From: UMGS1889 sp900556055
Lineage (GTDB): Bacteria > Bacillota > Clostridia > Oscillospirales > Ruminococcaceae
DNA: 64,000 nucleotides
Reading direction: 5' to 3'
NCBI GenBank assembly: GCA_902463265.1
Contig: CABQEV010000001.1
Coordinates: 62,001-126,000, forward strand
Numbering within the stretch: position 1 is the stretch's first letter; every line of letters starts with the position of its first letter. The notes under the pieces were generated by a model that was given only the letters and a program-made list of their open reading frames with translations, ran no database searches and had not been told where the DNA came from. Below are positions 16,717 through 26,400 of the stretch, in pieces. The translations under genes were made by a program, and so were the position numbers.

Positions 16717-19700
16717 TTATACCTTATTTAAGATCTGCGAGAGAAGTGTTATAAGCACGAATGCAAGATTATACAGTATCGCCGAGGATACGGAAAGGTC
16801 GCTGAACTGTTTCATGCAGACCATCAGAATGATCAGCACAACGCCAAGGAGCATTGATACTGCCTGTATGCAGATGCCTGCCAGCGCACTTCTGTGGATC
16901 TTCTTTGCGCCGAGGATAAGTGCGGATGCAGATGCAAATCTGTCGGAGCATGCCATAGTTGCCGATACCTTCGGCTCGTACTTTGTCATTTCCTGATAAG
17001 CGGGGTGGAGCCTGAACGGGATAAGCTTGAACATTTCGGGGGATACATTGAACATCTCCGAAAGCCTGTTTATCGTAACTATCGAATCTACTGAACGGAG
17101 CATAAGGTAGATGTGGTTCTTTTCAAGCTGTTTCAGAGCGGCTTCGACTTCTGCGCTTGCCTTCAGTTCGAGAATGAACATCGCTGAAAGCTCGCCGGAA
17201 ATGGAGAGGTAAACGGCGCATCTGCCGCCCTCTGTGTATTCGGCTTCTTTTTCTTCCGACGGCAGACCTTCAATGCTGTGGTTGACCATCAGACCTCTGT
17301 TTCCGAGGAGAACACGGCGGTTGTTTATCCAGCCGCAGAGTCCCATTGAATCTTCGTAGATGTAGCTTTCAACGGGGTTCAGAAGCTCAGTTTTTCCTGC
17401 GATTATGTCGTAGAACATATTCTTCAGTATGCTTCCTGCCTGAGCGGTAAGGCTTGCAGCTTCAACGATAGCCTCGTCAATGCGTGTGTCCGAGAATATC
17501 TTTATTCTGTAAAGCGATACCATGCCCTGCGGGAAAAGCTGCGATGCATCGGTGATGAAGCTGTTTGTTTCCGCAAAATCCTCCGCAGCATCATATCCGA
17601 CAGCAGCAGCCTGCATAGGCGTGAACTTCTTGGAAGCTCTTGCCATAGGCAGATTTGTTACGAGCATCATCGCAAAGCATGAGCAGAAGCATATCGTTCC
17701 CGTAAACACCGAAAATGCAACGGAGAACGGAGAGTCGGTATATTCAGCGTGCTTGAATACAGGCACGGCTACCGCACCTGCAATAAGCGCAGCACCGATA
17801 AGAGCGGGTGTGAATATTCGGCAGAATCTGTCTGTGATGTCCGAATTATAGGAATTCTTGATAAAATCGGTGATAAGCTCGGTCTTTTTCATAGCCGCAA
17901 GCTTCGGAAAATCGTTCATTGTGCCGCGTGTGAACACCTGCGCCTGATTATCGTCCTTGACCATAAACATTGCGCTTTTCGGTTCGGGGCTGGATATATA
18001 GCGGAAGTTGCGCTCCGTCCTTGAAACGATCAGCAGCTTGCCTATCGTATTGAACAGCAGACAGCCTATCGCTGCGGGGATATAAACATGGACAATGCCC
18101 GCTTTCAGCAGATTTGCATTGGATACGAGCATAGTGAATGACTGTGCAAGAGCCGCTATCACTGCGACTGCGGTAAGGCTGTCACAATCGCCCTTCATGG
18201 AGAACAGCTTTGTAAATCCGCAGGAAATAACGGTATATGACGAAAATACAGCAAGCACGCCTACTATGGCATTTACGAAAATGAATGCAGGTGCCTGTGT
18301 GGATTTGTCGAGAAGCTGGATTATCGGGAGACTGAAATCATTGGCGAGTCCCATATATGCAGTCAGAAGGAAGCATATAAGCAATACGGCAAAGCGCACA
18401 AGCAGAGTGCTTTTCAGCTGCGAGATATCGTCCGCAATGGATTCGGCATCGTCAAAATTATTGAAATCGTCGATAGAATCCTTTTCCCCGCTGTTTTCGG
18501 GCAGCTCTTCATCGGGCGACTCCTCCTCATCTCCGACAAGGCGGATATGAAAATTGTCAACGACCTTGTTCCTGCGCTCTTTAAGCTCGATTATCTTTTC
18601 GGATTCCTCCGTGCGGTCGAGTACGTCCTCGGGCTCTTCCGCTTCGGTCTTGGGACGTGATATCTTCGATGTATTCGGGATTATCTTTCCGTTCAGCTGT
18701 TTAAGGTCTATGTCAGTCGGACGCTGACGTTCGATAGGCGACGGCGGAGTTTTCCTTTCCGCACGGATACGGCGCATCTCATCGACAAGCCCGAGATTTT
18801 CGTCAGGCTCTTCACCCTGCTGCTTTGCGAGCATTCCGGTGAAGCCGTTCATGAAATCATGCAGACCTGTGTGCTGGGTATGCTCTTTGTAATATTCGGT
18901 GAATTTGTCCTTTGCGGGCTTTTCATCCCCATGCTTCTGAGGTGCATTATCCGCAGGGACTTCGGCAGGATTCGGTTCGACTGTATTTTCCTTGTTTTCG
19001 GGACGCAGCTTCGAGAAGAATGCGGTAAATCCCTTGACAATAGTGTTTCCTTTTTTATGCTCCGCTGCGGCAGGGATTTTTCCTGTCTTATCCATGTAAA
19101 TGTCCGAAAGCTCGTCTTTTTTCAGGACATCGGAATATTTTTCAAGCGGAGGCTTTTTTGCGGGACGTTTGTAAAGCTCGGCATACTGATTATAGCTCTT
19201 GTCATGCTGAGCGGTCTGCTCACGCTTTGTTTCTCCCGCATATGCACGCATAAGCTCCTCGGACGGCTTCTGCTCGGGGATATCATGCACGGAAACAAGC
19301 CCGGTAGCGGTCGAAACGGGACGGCGTTCGGCAGTTCTGCGCCTTTCCTCCGCCGCCTGATGCAGCTTTTCGCGTGCTTCTGCGATCTCGCTGCTTTCAT
19401 GCTTCGGCGGCTGACTCTTTTTCTCTGAAACAAGAGATTCGTAAAATCTGTCGATAATTTCCTTTTTGCGCTTTGCTTCTTCATCGGAAACAGGCGGTTC
19501 TGCTGGATCTTCATCAGCCTTGTTTTCTGGGATATAGGCTGTTTCGGCAGTATTCGGTCTTTCGGCAACAGCTGTCGCAGCACCGCTGCCGTTAAGCTCG
19601 GGAGCAGCACCCGATTTTCTCAGATAGGAAAATGGATCCTTCTTATATTTATCTTTTAAAATGCTTTCGTCGGCAGGAGCAGGCTTTGTATATGTATCCG

Positions 19701-19929
19701 CAGACGCAGACCTTTCGGCTGTCTTCGGCTTCGGCACATCATCGTCAGCGGGCTTCGGCACAGCCTTCTTTTCGGGAACGGGCTGCGGTGCGCCGGCAGT
19801 ATCAGTGCCGAGGAGAGCTGCAAGTTCGGCATCAAGATCAGCCGAACTGCGGTGTGAGGAGCCTGTCGGTTTGTCTTTTTTCGGATATTCATTCAATATG
19901 TCATCCAGCGAAAAGTTTCCGTCAGTCAA
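16717..19929 (-). CDS. Degenerate (pseudo-enzyme) P-type ATPase with disordered N-terminus
   Basis: 1070-residue membrane protein. Residues 1 to about 500 are charged, low complexity and rich in K, E, P, A (starting FSLDDILNEYPKKD). From about 505 it follows the heavy-metal P-type ATPase plan: membrane helices, CFCSC near 746 where such pumps have CPC, then TDASQLFPQG near 795 where they have DKTGTLTEG, then GWINNRRVLLGN like the nucleotide-domain GxxVxVGN. ACSDRF near 995 stands where GDGxND should be, and a final helix pair follows. The DKTG lysine-threonine-glycine, TGES and GDGxND residues are absent, so transport by phosphorylation is unlikely. Its gene follows rlmB by 14 bases. Function unknown; a sensor or scaffold role is inference. 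Confidence 0.8.
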   Translation of the reverse strand: MTDGNFSLDDILNEYPKKDKPTGSSHRSSADLDAELAALLGTDTAGAPQPVPEKKAVPKPADDDVPKPKTAERSASADTYTKPAPADESILKDKYKKDPFSYLRKSGAAPELNGSGAATAVAERPNTAETAYIPENKADEDPAEPPVSDEEAKRKKEIIDRFYESLVSEKKSQPPKHESSEIAEAREKLHQAAEERRRTAERRPVSTATGLVSVHDIPEQKPSEELMRAYAGETKREQTAQHDKSYNQYAELYKRPAKKPPLEKYSDVLKKDELSDIYMDKTGKIPAAAEHKKGNTIVKGFTAFFSKLRPENKENTVEPNPAEVPADNAPQKHGDEKPAKDKFTEYYKEHTQHTGLHDFMNGFTGMLAKQQGEEPDENLGLVDEMRRIRAERKTPPSPIERQRPTDIDLKQLNGKIIPNTSKISRPKTEAEEPEDVLDRTEESEKIIELKERRNKVVDNFHIRLVGDEEESPDEELPENSGEKDSIDDFNNFDDAESIADDISQLKSTLLVRFAVLLICFLLTAYMGLANDFSLPIIQLLDKSTQAPAFIFVNAIVGVLAVFSSYTVISCGFTKLFSMKGDCDSLTAVAVIAALAQSFTMLVSNANLLKAGIVHVYIPAAIGCLLFNTIGKLLIVSRTERNFRYISSPEPKSAMFMVKDDNQAQVFTRGTMNDFPKLAAMKKTELITDFIKNSYNSDITDRFCRIFTPALIGAALIAGAVAVPVFKHAEYTDSPFSVAFSVFTGTICFCSCFAMMLVTNLPMARASKKFTPMQAAAVGYDAAEDFAETNSFITDASQLFPQGMVSLYRIKIFSDTRIDEAIVEAASLTAQAGSILKNMFYDIIAGKTELLNPVESYIYEDSMGLCGWINNRRVLLGNRGLMVNHSIEGLPSEEKEAEYTEGGRCAVYLSISGELSAMFILELKASAEVEAALKQLEKNHIYLMLRSVDSIVTINRLSEMFNVSPEMFKLIPFRLHPAYQEMTKYEPKVSATMACSDRFASASALILGAKKIHRSALAGICIQAVSMLLGVVLIILMVCMKQFSDLSVSSAILYNLAFVLITLLSQILNKV

Positions 19930-19943
19930 TTCCGTACACTCCT

Positions 19944-20864
19944 TTACATAATTTTCTTTATACGTCTCTGTCTTACGGCTTCATACATGAATATTCCCGC
20001 TGCGACCGATGCGTTCAGCGATGTTATCTCGCCGTACATGGGGAGCTTCAGCAGAAAATCGCACTTTTCCTTTACAAGTCTGCCCATTCCGAAGCCCTCA
20101 GAGCCGACTATAAGTGCGCACGGACCTGTCAGATCTGTGCTTGCGTAATCCTCTCCGCTTCCGTCCGTGCCATAGATCCAGATGCCTTTTTCCTTCAGCT
20201 CGTCGATGCAGGCAGGGAGATTTGCAACTCTTGCAACGGGAACATAGCTTGCAGCTCCCGCAGATGTTTTGAATACGGTATGATTGAGGGCAGCCGAGCG
20301 TCTTTTGGGGATGATAACTCCGTCAGCACCCGATGTTTCGGCTGTTCTGATGATCGCACCGAGGTTATGGGGATCTTCTATCTCGTCGCATATGATGATA
20401 AAAGGCGGTCTGCCCTTCTTTTCGGATACAGCGAGAATATCCTCGACGGTCGAATATTCGGCACATGCACCGACAGCGATAACACCCTGATGCGATGCGC
20501 CGCCCGACATAGCGGATAGCTTTCTGTCGTCGGTCTTTTTGACGAGGATACCTTTTTCCTTAGCCATCTTGACGATAACGCTTATGCTTCCGCCCGCCTC
20601 ACTGTTTATGTAGATACAGTTGAGCGTTTTTCCTGCTTTGAGCGCTTCTGTAACGGGATTTCTTCCGATGATGTAGTCGGTGGACATATCCTCGTCATCG
20701 CTGTCAAAGCCATTGCCGCCGAAGCCTCTGCTGTCGGGACGTCTGCGGTCGTCGCTGCGTTCGGGACGGTCGTATCTGCGGCGGGGAGCATCGGAATGAT
20801 CTCTGCGTCCGCCGTCACGGTAAGGCTTATTTTTATTGGATCTGTTTTTATTGAAATCAGGCAT
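19944..20864 (-). CDS. rlmB: 23S rRNA 2'-O-methyltransferase RlmB (TrmH/SpoU family)
   Basis: 306-residue SPOUT methyltransferase. A basic, disordered lead of about 70 residues rich in R, D and G comes first, then the substrate-binding part (YIIGRNPVTEALKAGK) and the SPOUT domain with DEIEDPHNLGAIIRTAE, LIVGSEGFGMGRLV and LNASVAAGIFMYE, the three conserved motifs. It methylates a guanosine in 23S rRNA (G2251 in E. coli numbering) using S-adenosylmethionine. The start at 20864 has GGAG 7 bases upstream; the frame extends 12 codons further without support. Upstream of the pseudo-ATPase gene in the same operon. Confidence 0.92.
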   Translation of the reverse strand: MPDFNKNRSNKNKPYRDGGRRDHSDAPRRRYDRPERSDDRRRPDSRGFGGNGFDSDDEDMSTDYIIGRNPVTEALKAGKTLNCIYINSEAGGSISVIVKMAKEKGILVKKTDDRKLSAMSGGASHQGVIAVGACAEYSTVEDILAVSEKKGRPPFIIICDEIEDPHNLGAIIRTAETSGADGVIIPKRRSAALNHTVFKTSAGAASYVPVARVANLPACIDELKEKGIWIYGTDGSGEDYASTDLTGPCALIVGSEGFGMGRLVKEKCDFLLKLPMYGEITSLNASVAAGIFMYEAVRQRRIKKIM

Positions 20865-20980
20865 TGTTAATCTCCAAAATACACATAAAATTCTTTGCAA
20901 TATCCCGCTATGGATATATCTATACTATTATAGCAGATAAAGCGGCTGATTTCAACAGGAAATTTGAAATTTTTTTCACG

Positions 20981-21244
20981 TCACACGGACAGCAGAAGTA
21001 TCATGATGATCGTTGTCAGAACGGCGGCTGCGGCGGCGGATATGCCTGCGGCTTCGGCGGGGGAGAGCGAATGTCTGCGGCGGTTTTCTCCCGCTATGCG
21101 TTCAAGGAACATATCGGCTTCCTCGTTCAGGAGCTTGGGCGGCAGCTCTGCGCTGTTCGGACGGACGTAAAGCACGGCTTTTTCAAAGTATTCGCTGTCG
21201 GTCGAGTTTATTTCGATCACTCTTTTGTTGACTCCTTTTATCAT
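20981..21244 (-). CDS. Small membrane-anchored protein of unknown function
   Basis: 87 residues, start supported by AAGGAG nine bases upstream. The N-terminal half (GVNKRVIEINSTDSEYFEKA) is soluble, followed by a basic stretch (GENRRRHSL) and a C-terminal membrane helix (about residues 66-86, AAAAVLTTIIMILLLSV). The pattern of a cytosolic head with a tail anchor resembles small conserved proteins seen widely in Clostridia, but I cannot name a family. It lies 116 bases upstream of rlmB on the same strand. Confidence 0.72.
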   Translation of the reverse strand: MIKGVNKRVIEINSTDSEYFEKAVLYVRPNSAELPPKLLNEEADMFLERIAGENRRRHSLSPAEAAGISAAAAAVLTTIIMILLLSV

Positions 21245-21321
21245 TACGGGACACTCCTTGTTACATTTTTCGGAAATATTATTGGCTGAACATCGACAAA
21301 TATACAGTCCGTAATGAAACA

Positions 21322-21490
21322 GTTTTCACACATTCAACATACAGCTGTTGAAAACCTGTTGGGAAATGTGGAAAAAGCGGACGAACCTGTTGAAAAATCT
21401 GTTGAAACAGTTGAAAAACCGACGTTTTCCAAAGCAGAAAATATGTGGAAAACTATATTACAGCATGTAATATGCAGAAAACACTGCATA
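21322..21490 (+). repeat. Cluster of TGTTGAAAA / TGTGGAAAA repeats
   Basis: Within 107 bases there are TGTTGAAAA (21346, 21388), TGTTGAAAC (21400), TGTTGGGAAA (21357), TGTGGAAAA (21367, 21444) and a TTGAAAAA (21411), plus one opposed copy (GTTTTCACA, 21322). TGTGGAAAA differs by one base from the DnaA box TGTGGATAA. Two hairpins follow: ATTACA/TGTAAT (21457-21471) and TATGCAG/CTGCATA (21471-21490). The weak plus-strand frame here (repeating VEK) is explained by the repeats. Confidence 0.6.
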
Positions 21491-21502
21491 AATGTATCGA
21501 GA

Positions 21503-22186
21503 TCACTTTCTTGACGTAAGAAATTCGATCGAGCGTTCGATGCTGTCCTTGGAATTTCCCCAGTCAGCGTCCTTTCCGGTGTTTCTGTAATCATACATGG
21601 TGCAGTATTTTGATACATCCGCATAAAGTGTTTCGAGATGATTTTTTACGAGGGCGGAAGTGACCTTGCAGAAATCATCGAGTTCCTTTTTCTGGAGATA
21701 AGCGGGAGCAAGGGACATAAGCAGGTCATAATGCGGCAGACAGATGAATTCCTGCTCCTCATAAAGCCTGCGGAAATCCGATTGTGCGAACATCTCAAAG
21801 AATGTTTTCATAAGGCGTTCCATGCCCCAGTCAACCTTTTCGCAGACGAAGCAGCTTTCGTTTATTGCCGACAGCTTGCGTGTGCGGGCGTTTTTGGGTT
21901 CAAAGAGCTTTTTTCGTGAAAAAAGCTGTTCATCGACAGCAGCTATGTGAGTCTGGAGCATAAGAGCGAGGGAAAGACGGTTTTTCTGTTTCTGCATCTG
22001 CGTGAAATGCGTCTTGCAGAAGCCTGCGCGGTTTGTTTCTATGCGCACATCGGGCTCCATCATGGCAGCACCCATGATATATTCAACGGTCCTGTTTTCG
22101 AGCATATCACGCATACGGCAGACAGGGCAGCCGCATTTCGGCTCGAATATTTCGCTTATAGGTATAGTCAGAATACTTTCTCGCAT
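21503..22186 (-). CDS. DUF6062 family protein
   Basis: 227-residue protein of the DUF6062 family, with paired cysteines that look like metal ligands: CGCPVCRM near residue 17, FCKTHF near 56, and CFVCEKVDW near 109. A family of this type is recurrent in Clostridia and has no known activity. No signal peptide or membrane helix. The start at 22186 (MRESILTIPI) has AAAGGA 8 bases upstream; the frame extends 30 codons further into sequence rich in I and K without a ribosome site. Downstream lies the TGTTGAAAA repeat cluster. Confidence 0.8.
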   Translation of the reverse strand: MRESILTIPISEIFEPKCGCPVCRMRDMLENRTVEYIMGAAMMEPDVRIETNRAGFCKTHFTQMQKQKNRLSLALMLQTHIAAVDEQLFSRKKLFEPKNARTRKLSAINESCFVCEKVDWGMERLMKTFFEMFAQSDFRRLYEEQEFICLPHYDLLMSLAPAYLQKKELDDFCKVTSALVKNHLETLYADVSKYCTMYDYRNTGKDADWGNSKDSIERSIEFLTSRK

Positions 22187-22314
22187 ATCAATTATCCTTT
22201 CGGTTATAAATTTCCGCTTGAAAAAACGATTATTTTGATATATTATAATTATAACACACAAAAAGGTCTTTGACAATGGGGTTTCCCGCTGCGGTTTATT
22301 GTAAAAATGCTTAT

Positions 22315-22480
22315 GGGAACCTCGTTTAAACCTCCCTCACGGCAAATTTTCTACGACTTTGCACATCTTCTGCGTTAGCGAAACTTGAAATACATCAAGT
22401 ATTTACTGCGTTTCGCTGCCTTGAAGCTGCGCAAAGTCCCAACGAAAATTTGCTCGTGTTCCGGTTTAAACGAGAACCCC
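22315..22480. repeat. Fold-back palindromic element (MITE-like)
   Basis: 166-bp imperfect palindrome. Terminal arms CTCGTTTAAACC / GGTTTAAACGAG pair over 12 bp. Inside, GCAAATTTTC / GAAAATTTGC (22342-22351 with 22444-22453), GACTTTGC / GCAAAGTC (22355-22362 with 22431-22438) and AGCGAAAC / GTTTCGCT (22377-22384 with 22410-22417) continue the fold. TTAT flanks both ends and could be a target duplication. It has no coding capacity, so it would be non-autonomous. Confidence 0.8.
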
Positions 22481-22503
22481 TTATATGCTTTAAGGAGAAT
22501 ATT

Positions 22504-23298
22504 ATGGAATATATGAAAAAAGGCTCGGATATTATTTTAAAACAGCCTGATTTTGATCTCGCCGAAACCCTTGACTGCGGGCAGGCTTTCCGCTGGTCGC
22601 CCGCTGCGGACGGATTCTGCGGGCATTTTCTCAACAAGCCCCTGACTATCCTCGCCGAAAAGGACTATTTTATCCTGAAAGACACCTCTGAGGATGATCT
22701 TCTGAATGTCTGGGCGGATTATTTCGATCTTTACACCGATTACGGCGAGCTGAAAAGGATATTTTCCGAGGATAAGACGCTTTCCGAGGCGTGTGCATTC
22801 GCAGGCGGAATACGCCTTCTGAAACAGGATTTCTTTGAATGCCTTATCTCATTCATCATTTCGCAGAACAACAATATCCCAAGGATAAAAGGCATAATCG
22901 GCAGGCTTTGCGATATGTTCGACGGATTTCCCGATGCGGTCAGTCTTGCGGCAAAGACGGCTGACGATCTTGCACCTCTCCGTGCGGGATTTCGTGCAAA
23001 ATACATAGAGGACGCTTCGCAGAAGGCGGCTTCGGGAGTGATCTCCGAGGATATGTTCACGGGGCTTTCCGATGATGAGGCGGAAAAGCTGCTGCGCACG
23101 GTAAGGGGAGTGGGCCCGAAGGTAGCGCAGTGCGTCATGCTTTACGGTATGCACCGCATTTCCGCATTCCCGGAAGATGTGTGGATAAAGCGGGTCATGG
23201 CGGAATTCTATCCCGATGGTCTGCCCGATTTTGTTATGCCTTACAGGGGTATAGCCCAGCAGTATTTATTCCATTATATCCGCAATAACAAAATGTGA
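22504..23298 (+). CDS. ogg: 8-oxoguanine DNA glycosylase (OGG1-type)
   Basis: 264-residue base-excision repair enzyme of the HhH-GPD superfamily. The N-terminal OGG domain shows LDCGQAFRWSP. The helix-hairpin-helix GVGPKVAQCVMLYGM carries the catalytic lysine, and ISAFPEDVWIKRVM carries the catalytic aspartate. It removes oxidised guanine and cuts the backbone. The start at 22504 has AAGGAGA 5 bases upstream; the frame extends left into the palindromic element. That element lies directly upstream and may supply or alter the transcription signal. The short length (no C-terminal iron-sulfur cluster) fits bacterial OGG proteins. Confidence 0.9.
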   Translation: MEYMKKGSDIILKQPDFDLAETLDCGQAFRWSPAADGFCGHFLNKPLTILAEKDYFILKDTSEDDLLNVWADYFDLYTDYGELKRIFSEDKTLSEACAFAGGIRLLKQDFFECLISFIISQNNNIPRIKGIIGRLCDMFDGFPDAVSLAAKTADDLAPLRAGFRAKYIEDASQKAASGVISEDMFTGLSDDEAEKLLRTVRGVGPKVAQCVMLYGMHRISAFPEDVWIKRVMAEFYPDGLPDFVMPYRGIAQQYLFHYIRNNKM

Positions 23299-23369
23299 AC
23301 AAATATTTATTGCGATTTTATGAAACATTTCCGTAAACCTTAATATTATTTAAAACTAACAAAAAGTGA

Positions 23370-23398
23370 TTGACTTGAAATGTTTTTTTTATTATAAT
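23370..23398 (+). promoter_or_regulatory. Sigma-A promoter of the giant repeat protein gene
   Basis: TTGACT, 17-base T-rich spacer, TATAAT, about 98 bases before the ATG at 23497. Confidence 0.82.
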
Positions 23399-23496
23399 TA
23401 ATGTAAGTATATTATGGCCGCAGGAAATCATTTCCGCCGATGGATATTTTTTCGGCGCAATGCGGCTTGTGCGGACAGAAAGGTGTGTTATTCAGT

Positions 23497-26400
23497 ATGA
23501 CTATGGAAGTCTTTAAGGATTATGCCCGTTTCAAGGAGAAATGCCTGAATTTCTCAAAGCGTTTTGCAGACACATATTTCGGGGAGAACTGCCCCGTCTG
23601 CCATCCGACAGTCGAAAATATGATATTTGTTGCCTGCTCTGAGGAGGAGGCGCGCAGCAATGCTATCTACATCGCCCGTATGTCGGATATGCTGCTCCAG
23701 TCCGATATCGGCATCGACTGGGATACCTTTAATCTTCAGGAGGCAAGAAGGATCGCAGCCGAGAACGGCCATGTGTATCTGACCGATCTGCTCTATGAAG
23801 ATGCCTTTTTTGCTGAAAACTGGATGATAAACGGAAAGAACGACACCGTTGTCATCAGTGAGGAATACATGAGGGAAAAGGGAAAAATGTATGCCCCTGT
23901 TACGCCCCTTACAAACAAGGTCCTCTGCTTCAAGAAGATCTACAACAGCTTCTTCTGGGAAAAGGCTGATCCCTCCAAGCTTCTTGTTCTCAATAAGGAA
24001 TACATAGGCTCAAAGCTTGAAAAATATGCTGCTGACACCGCTGCTGCCATGCCGTCGCTGACTGCTGCGGGAAATGCTGAGATAAACGCATTCGGCGGAA
24101 AGATCACTATTGATAAGAATGATGCGCGTCAGGAGGTCGTAAACAAGATATTTGCGGCTCTGAATGATGCTGTCAGCACAATGAAGGATAATCTGACTAT
24201 TATTTATGCTGCGGGATACAGCTTCAGCATGGTCGAATATCTGTCGGATATCCTCGCAAAATATCTGACAAAAGAGGGCATAAGCGTATCAAAGGAAAGC
24301 TTTATGAGCGTTTACTGCCTGCCGCTTACAGCAAAGCTCGATGATGAAAATGTAAAGAAGCAGCTTGATGTTATCGATGTCCGTTCGGAGGATGAAGATG
24401 TTGACTGCGTTAAGCTGGCATTTCTCCGCTATCTTGAAAAGGAGGGCGGAATAGGCTTTGAATATGTAAATCATGATGCGGATGAATACAGGAACAAGCT
24501 GAGAAATGTTGAGTGCATACCCCTTTCCGAAAAGGATGAGGAAAAGGAAGCGCTGGCTGCTCTCCTCGGCGAACGTCCCTGCAATCCCGCCGTATTCAAC
24601 CTTGCTATGGCAAGATTCCCCGAAGAGGATATCACGCCTATCTGTGAGTTCTGGGGCATACAGCCGCTTTCGCAGGACGAGGTGAGGGACTATGTTTCCC
24701 GTGAATATTTTGCCGATGCGCTTACTGACGGTGAGATCACTGCCGGATATGACAAGGCTGCTATAATCCTGAGCGTTCTGAAGCCTGTTTCCGATAAATA
24801 CGGTCTGGGCGAAACAGATGAGGTAAAGCGGCTCGAACGCTATATCGACATGATGGACAGAGAACGCAGGACCTACAACGGCACCGTTTTTGACACTGTT
24901 GAGGATATGAAGAAGGCTGCAAAGAATGAGGCTGACGTTGCTGAACTCTGCACGGATCTTTCCGCTATGACCAGCAAGGAGCTGTCCGATCTGCGTGCTT
25001 ATATCCGTTCGATGCCGCTTGACAATCACACTGCTGCGAAGTATCTCGTAAAGATAAAGGTCGCAATGAACAACAGCGAAAAGAACACACTCTCTCAGAT
25101 GTGCCTGAAGCTGCCGTTCATGACAGAAGCCGAGATCAATATTCTCTGCGAAAAGATCGGCGCTATGGACTGCGATGAATACATAAAGAAGCCGTTCCTC
25201 AAAAAGGCTGAGGATTACAAGGTATCCGCTCAGAGAGATGCTCTTACCGAAATGTGCAGAGATGCCGACAAGCTCGACGGAAGTGCTGTTTCCGCACTTG
25301 CCGAAAAGATTAGAAGCGGTGGATATGACAAGGTGCTTTCCAGACACTTCCTCAGAAAGCTTGACAATATCGGCGAGAATTCTATCCGCAGTGATATTGC
25401 GGCACTCTGCGAGGGCATGGAGAGCATGGCGAACGATCAGCTTGAAAAGCTCAGGAATGCTATCAGCGAAAAGAAATATCCCAATAAATATGTGGCAAAG
25501 GTGCTGCGCTCCATTGATTCCCTTGAAAACCGCAATCTTCTTGCTGAGATCAGGGAAGTATTCAGTGGGATCGAAGAAGCGGGACGTGAGAAGATCGATG
25601 AGCTTAAAAAGATCATCTCCGAGAATAAATATGATGAAATGCTCATCTCAAAGTACAGCGAGCCTATCCGCCTGAGAGAGATCGCTCTGAATGATGCAGA
25701 TCTCGACAAGAAGCTTGAAGATATCGCTGATATGGACAACGGCGGACTTGCTGAGATCCGTGAGATAATAAATTCCGGAAACTGCAGCGAGGAAGCGTCG
25801 GAAAATGCAAGGAAGCTTGTTGAAGAGCGTGAATATGACATAGTTTCCGACGAGCTTGCGGAGATTTGCAGCAATATTTCCGAAATGACCTCCGAACAGC
25901 TTGAAAAGATCAAGGAGGCTCTGTTCAGCGGAAGATATCCTGCGGAAATGACGGGAGATTATATTGCGGAAGTCGCTCAGCGTGAGCGTGAGCTGCTTGA
26001 CCTTGAACTTGCCGAGCTTTGCGAGAATGTCTCCGAAATGACCTCCGAGCAGCTTGAAAACCTCAAGCTCAATCTGTCGAGCGACCGCTATGCGCCCGAG
26101 CAGACAGAAGAATATCTTGCCAAGGTGGAAACAAGGGAAAGAGAGCTTCAGAGCCTTGAACTTGTTGAGCTTTGCGCTGAGATCGGCGATATGAATCAGG
26201 ATCAGCTCGATCTTCTCCGTATGCGCCTTGAAAGCGGAAGATATGCTCCCGACCTTATCGCACCGTATGAAAATAAGATCGACAAGCGTGAGTCTGAGAT
26301 ACTTGTTGAACAGCTTGCCGAAAAGTTTGAAAATATCGACAGCATGACAAGAGATGATGTCAATAAGCTGCGTCCCGTTGTCAATGACGGCGATTATGCT

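Noticed and set aside
21322..21490. Chromosomal replication origin
   Set aside because: DnaA-like repeats but no dnaA, dnaN or AT-rich unwinding element nearby; boxes are one base off consensus.
21314..21514. Short plus-strand frame with repeated VEK
   Set aside because: Produced by the TGTTGAAAA repeats; no ribosome site, and it runs into the end of the DUF6062 gene.
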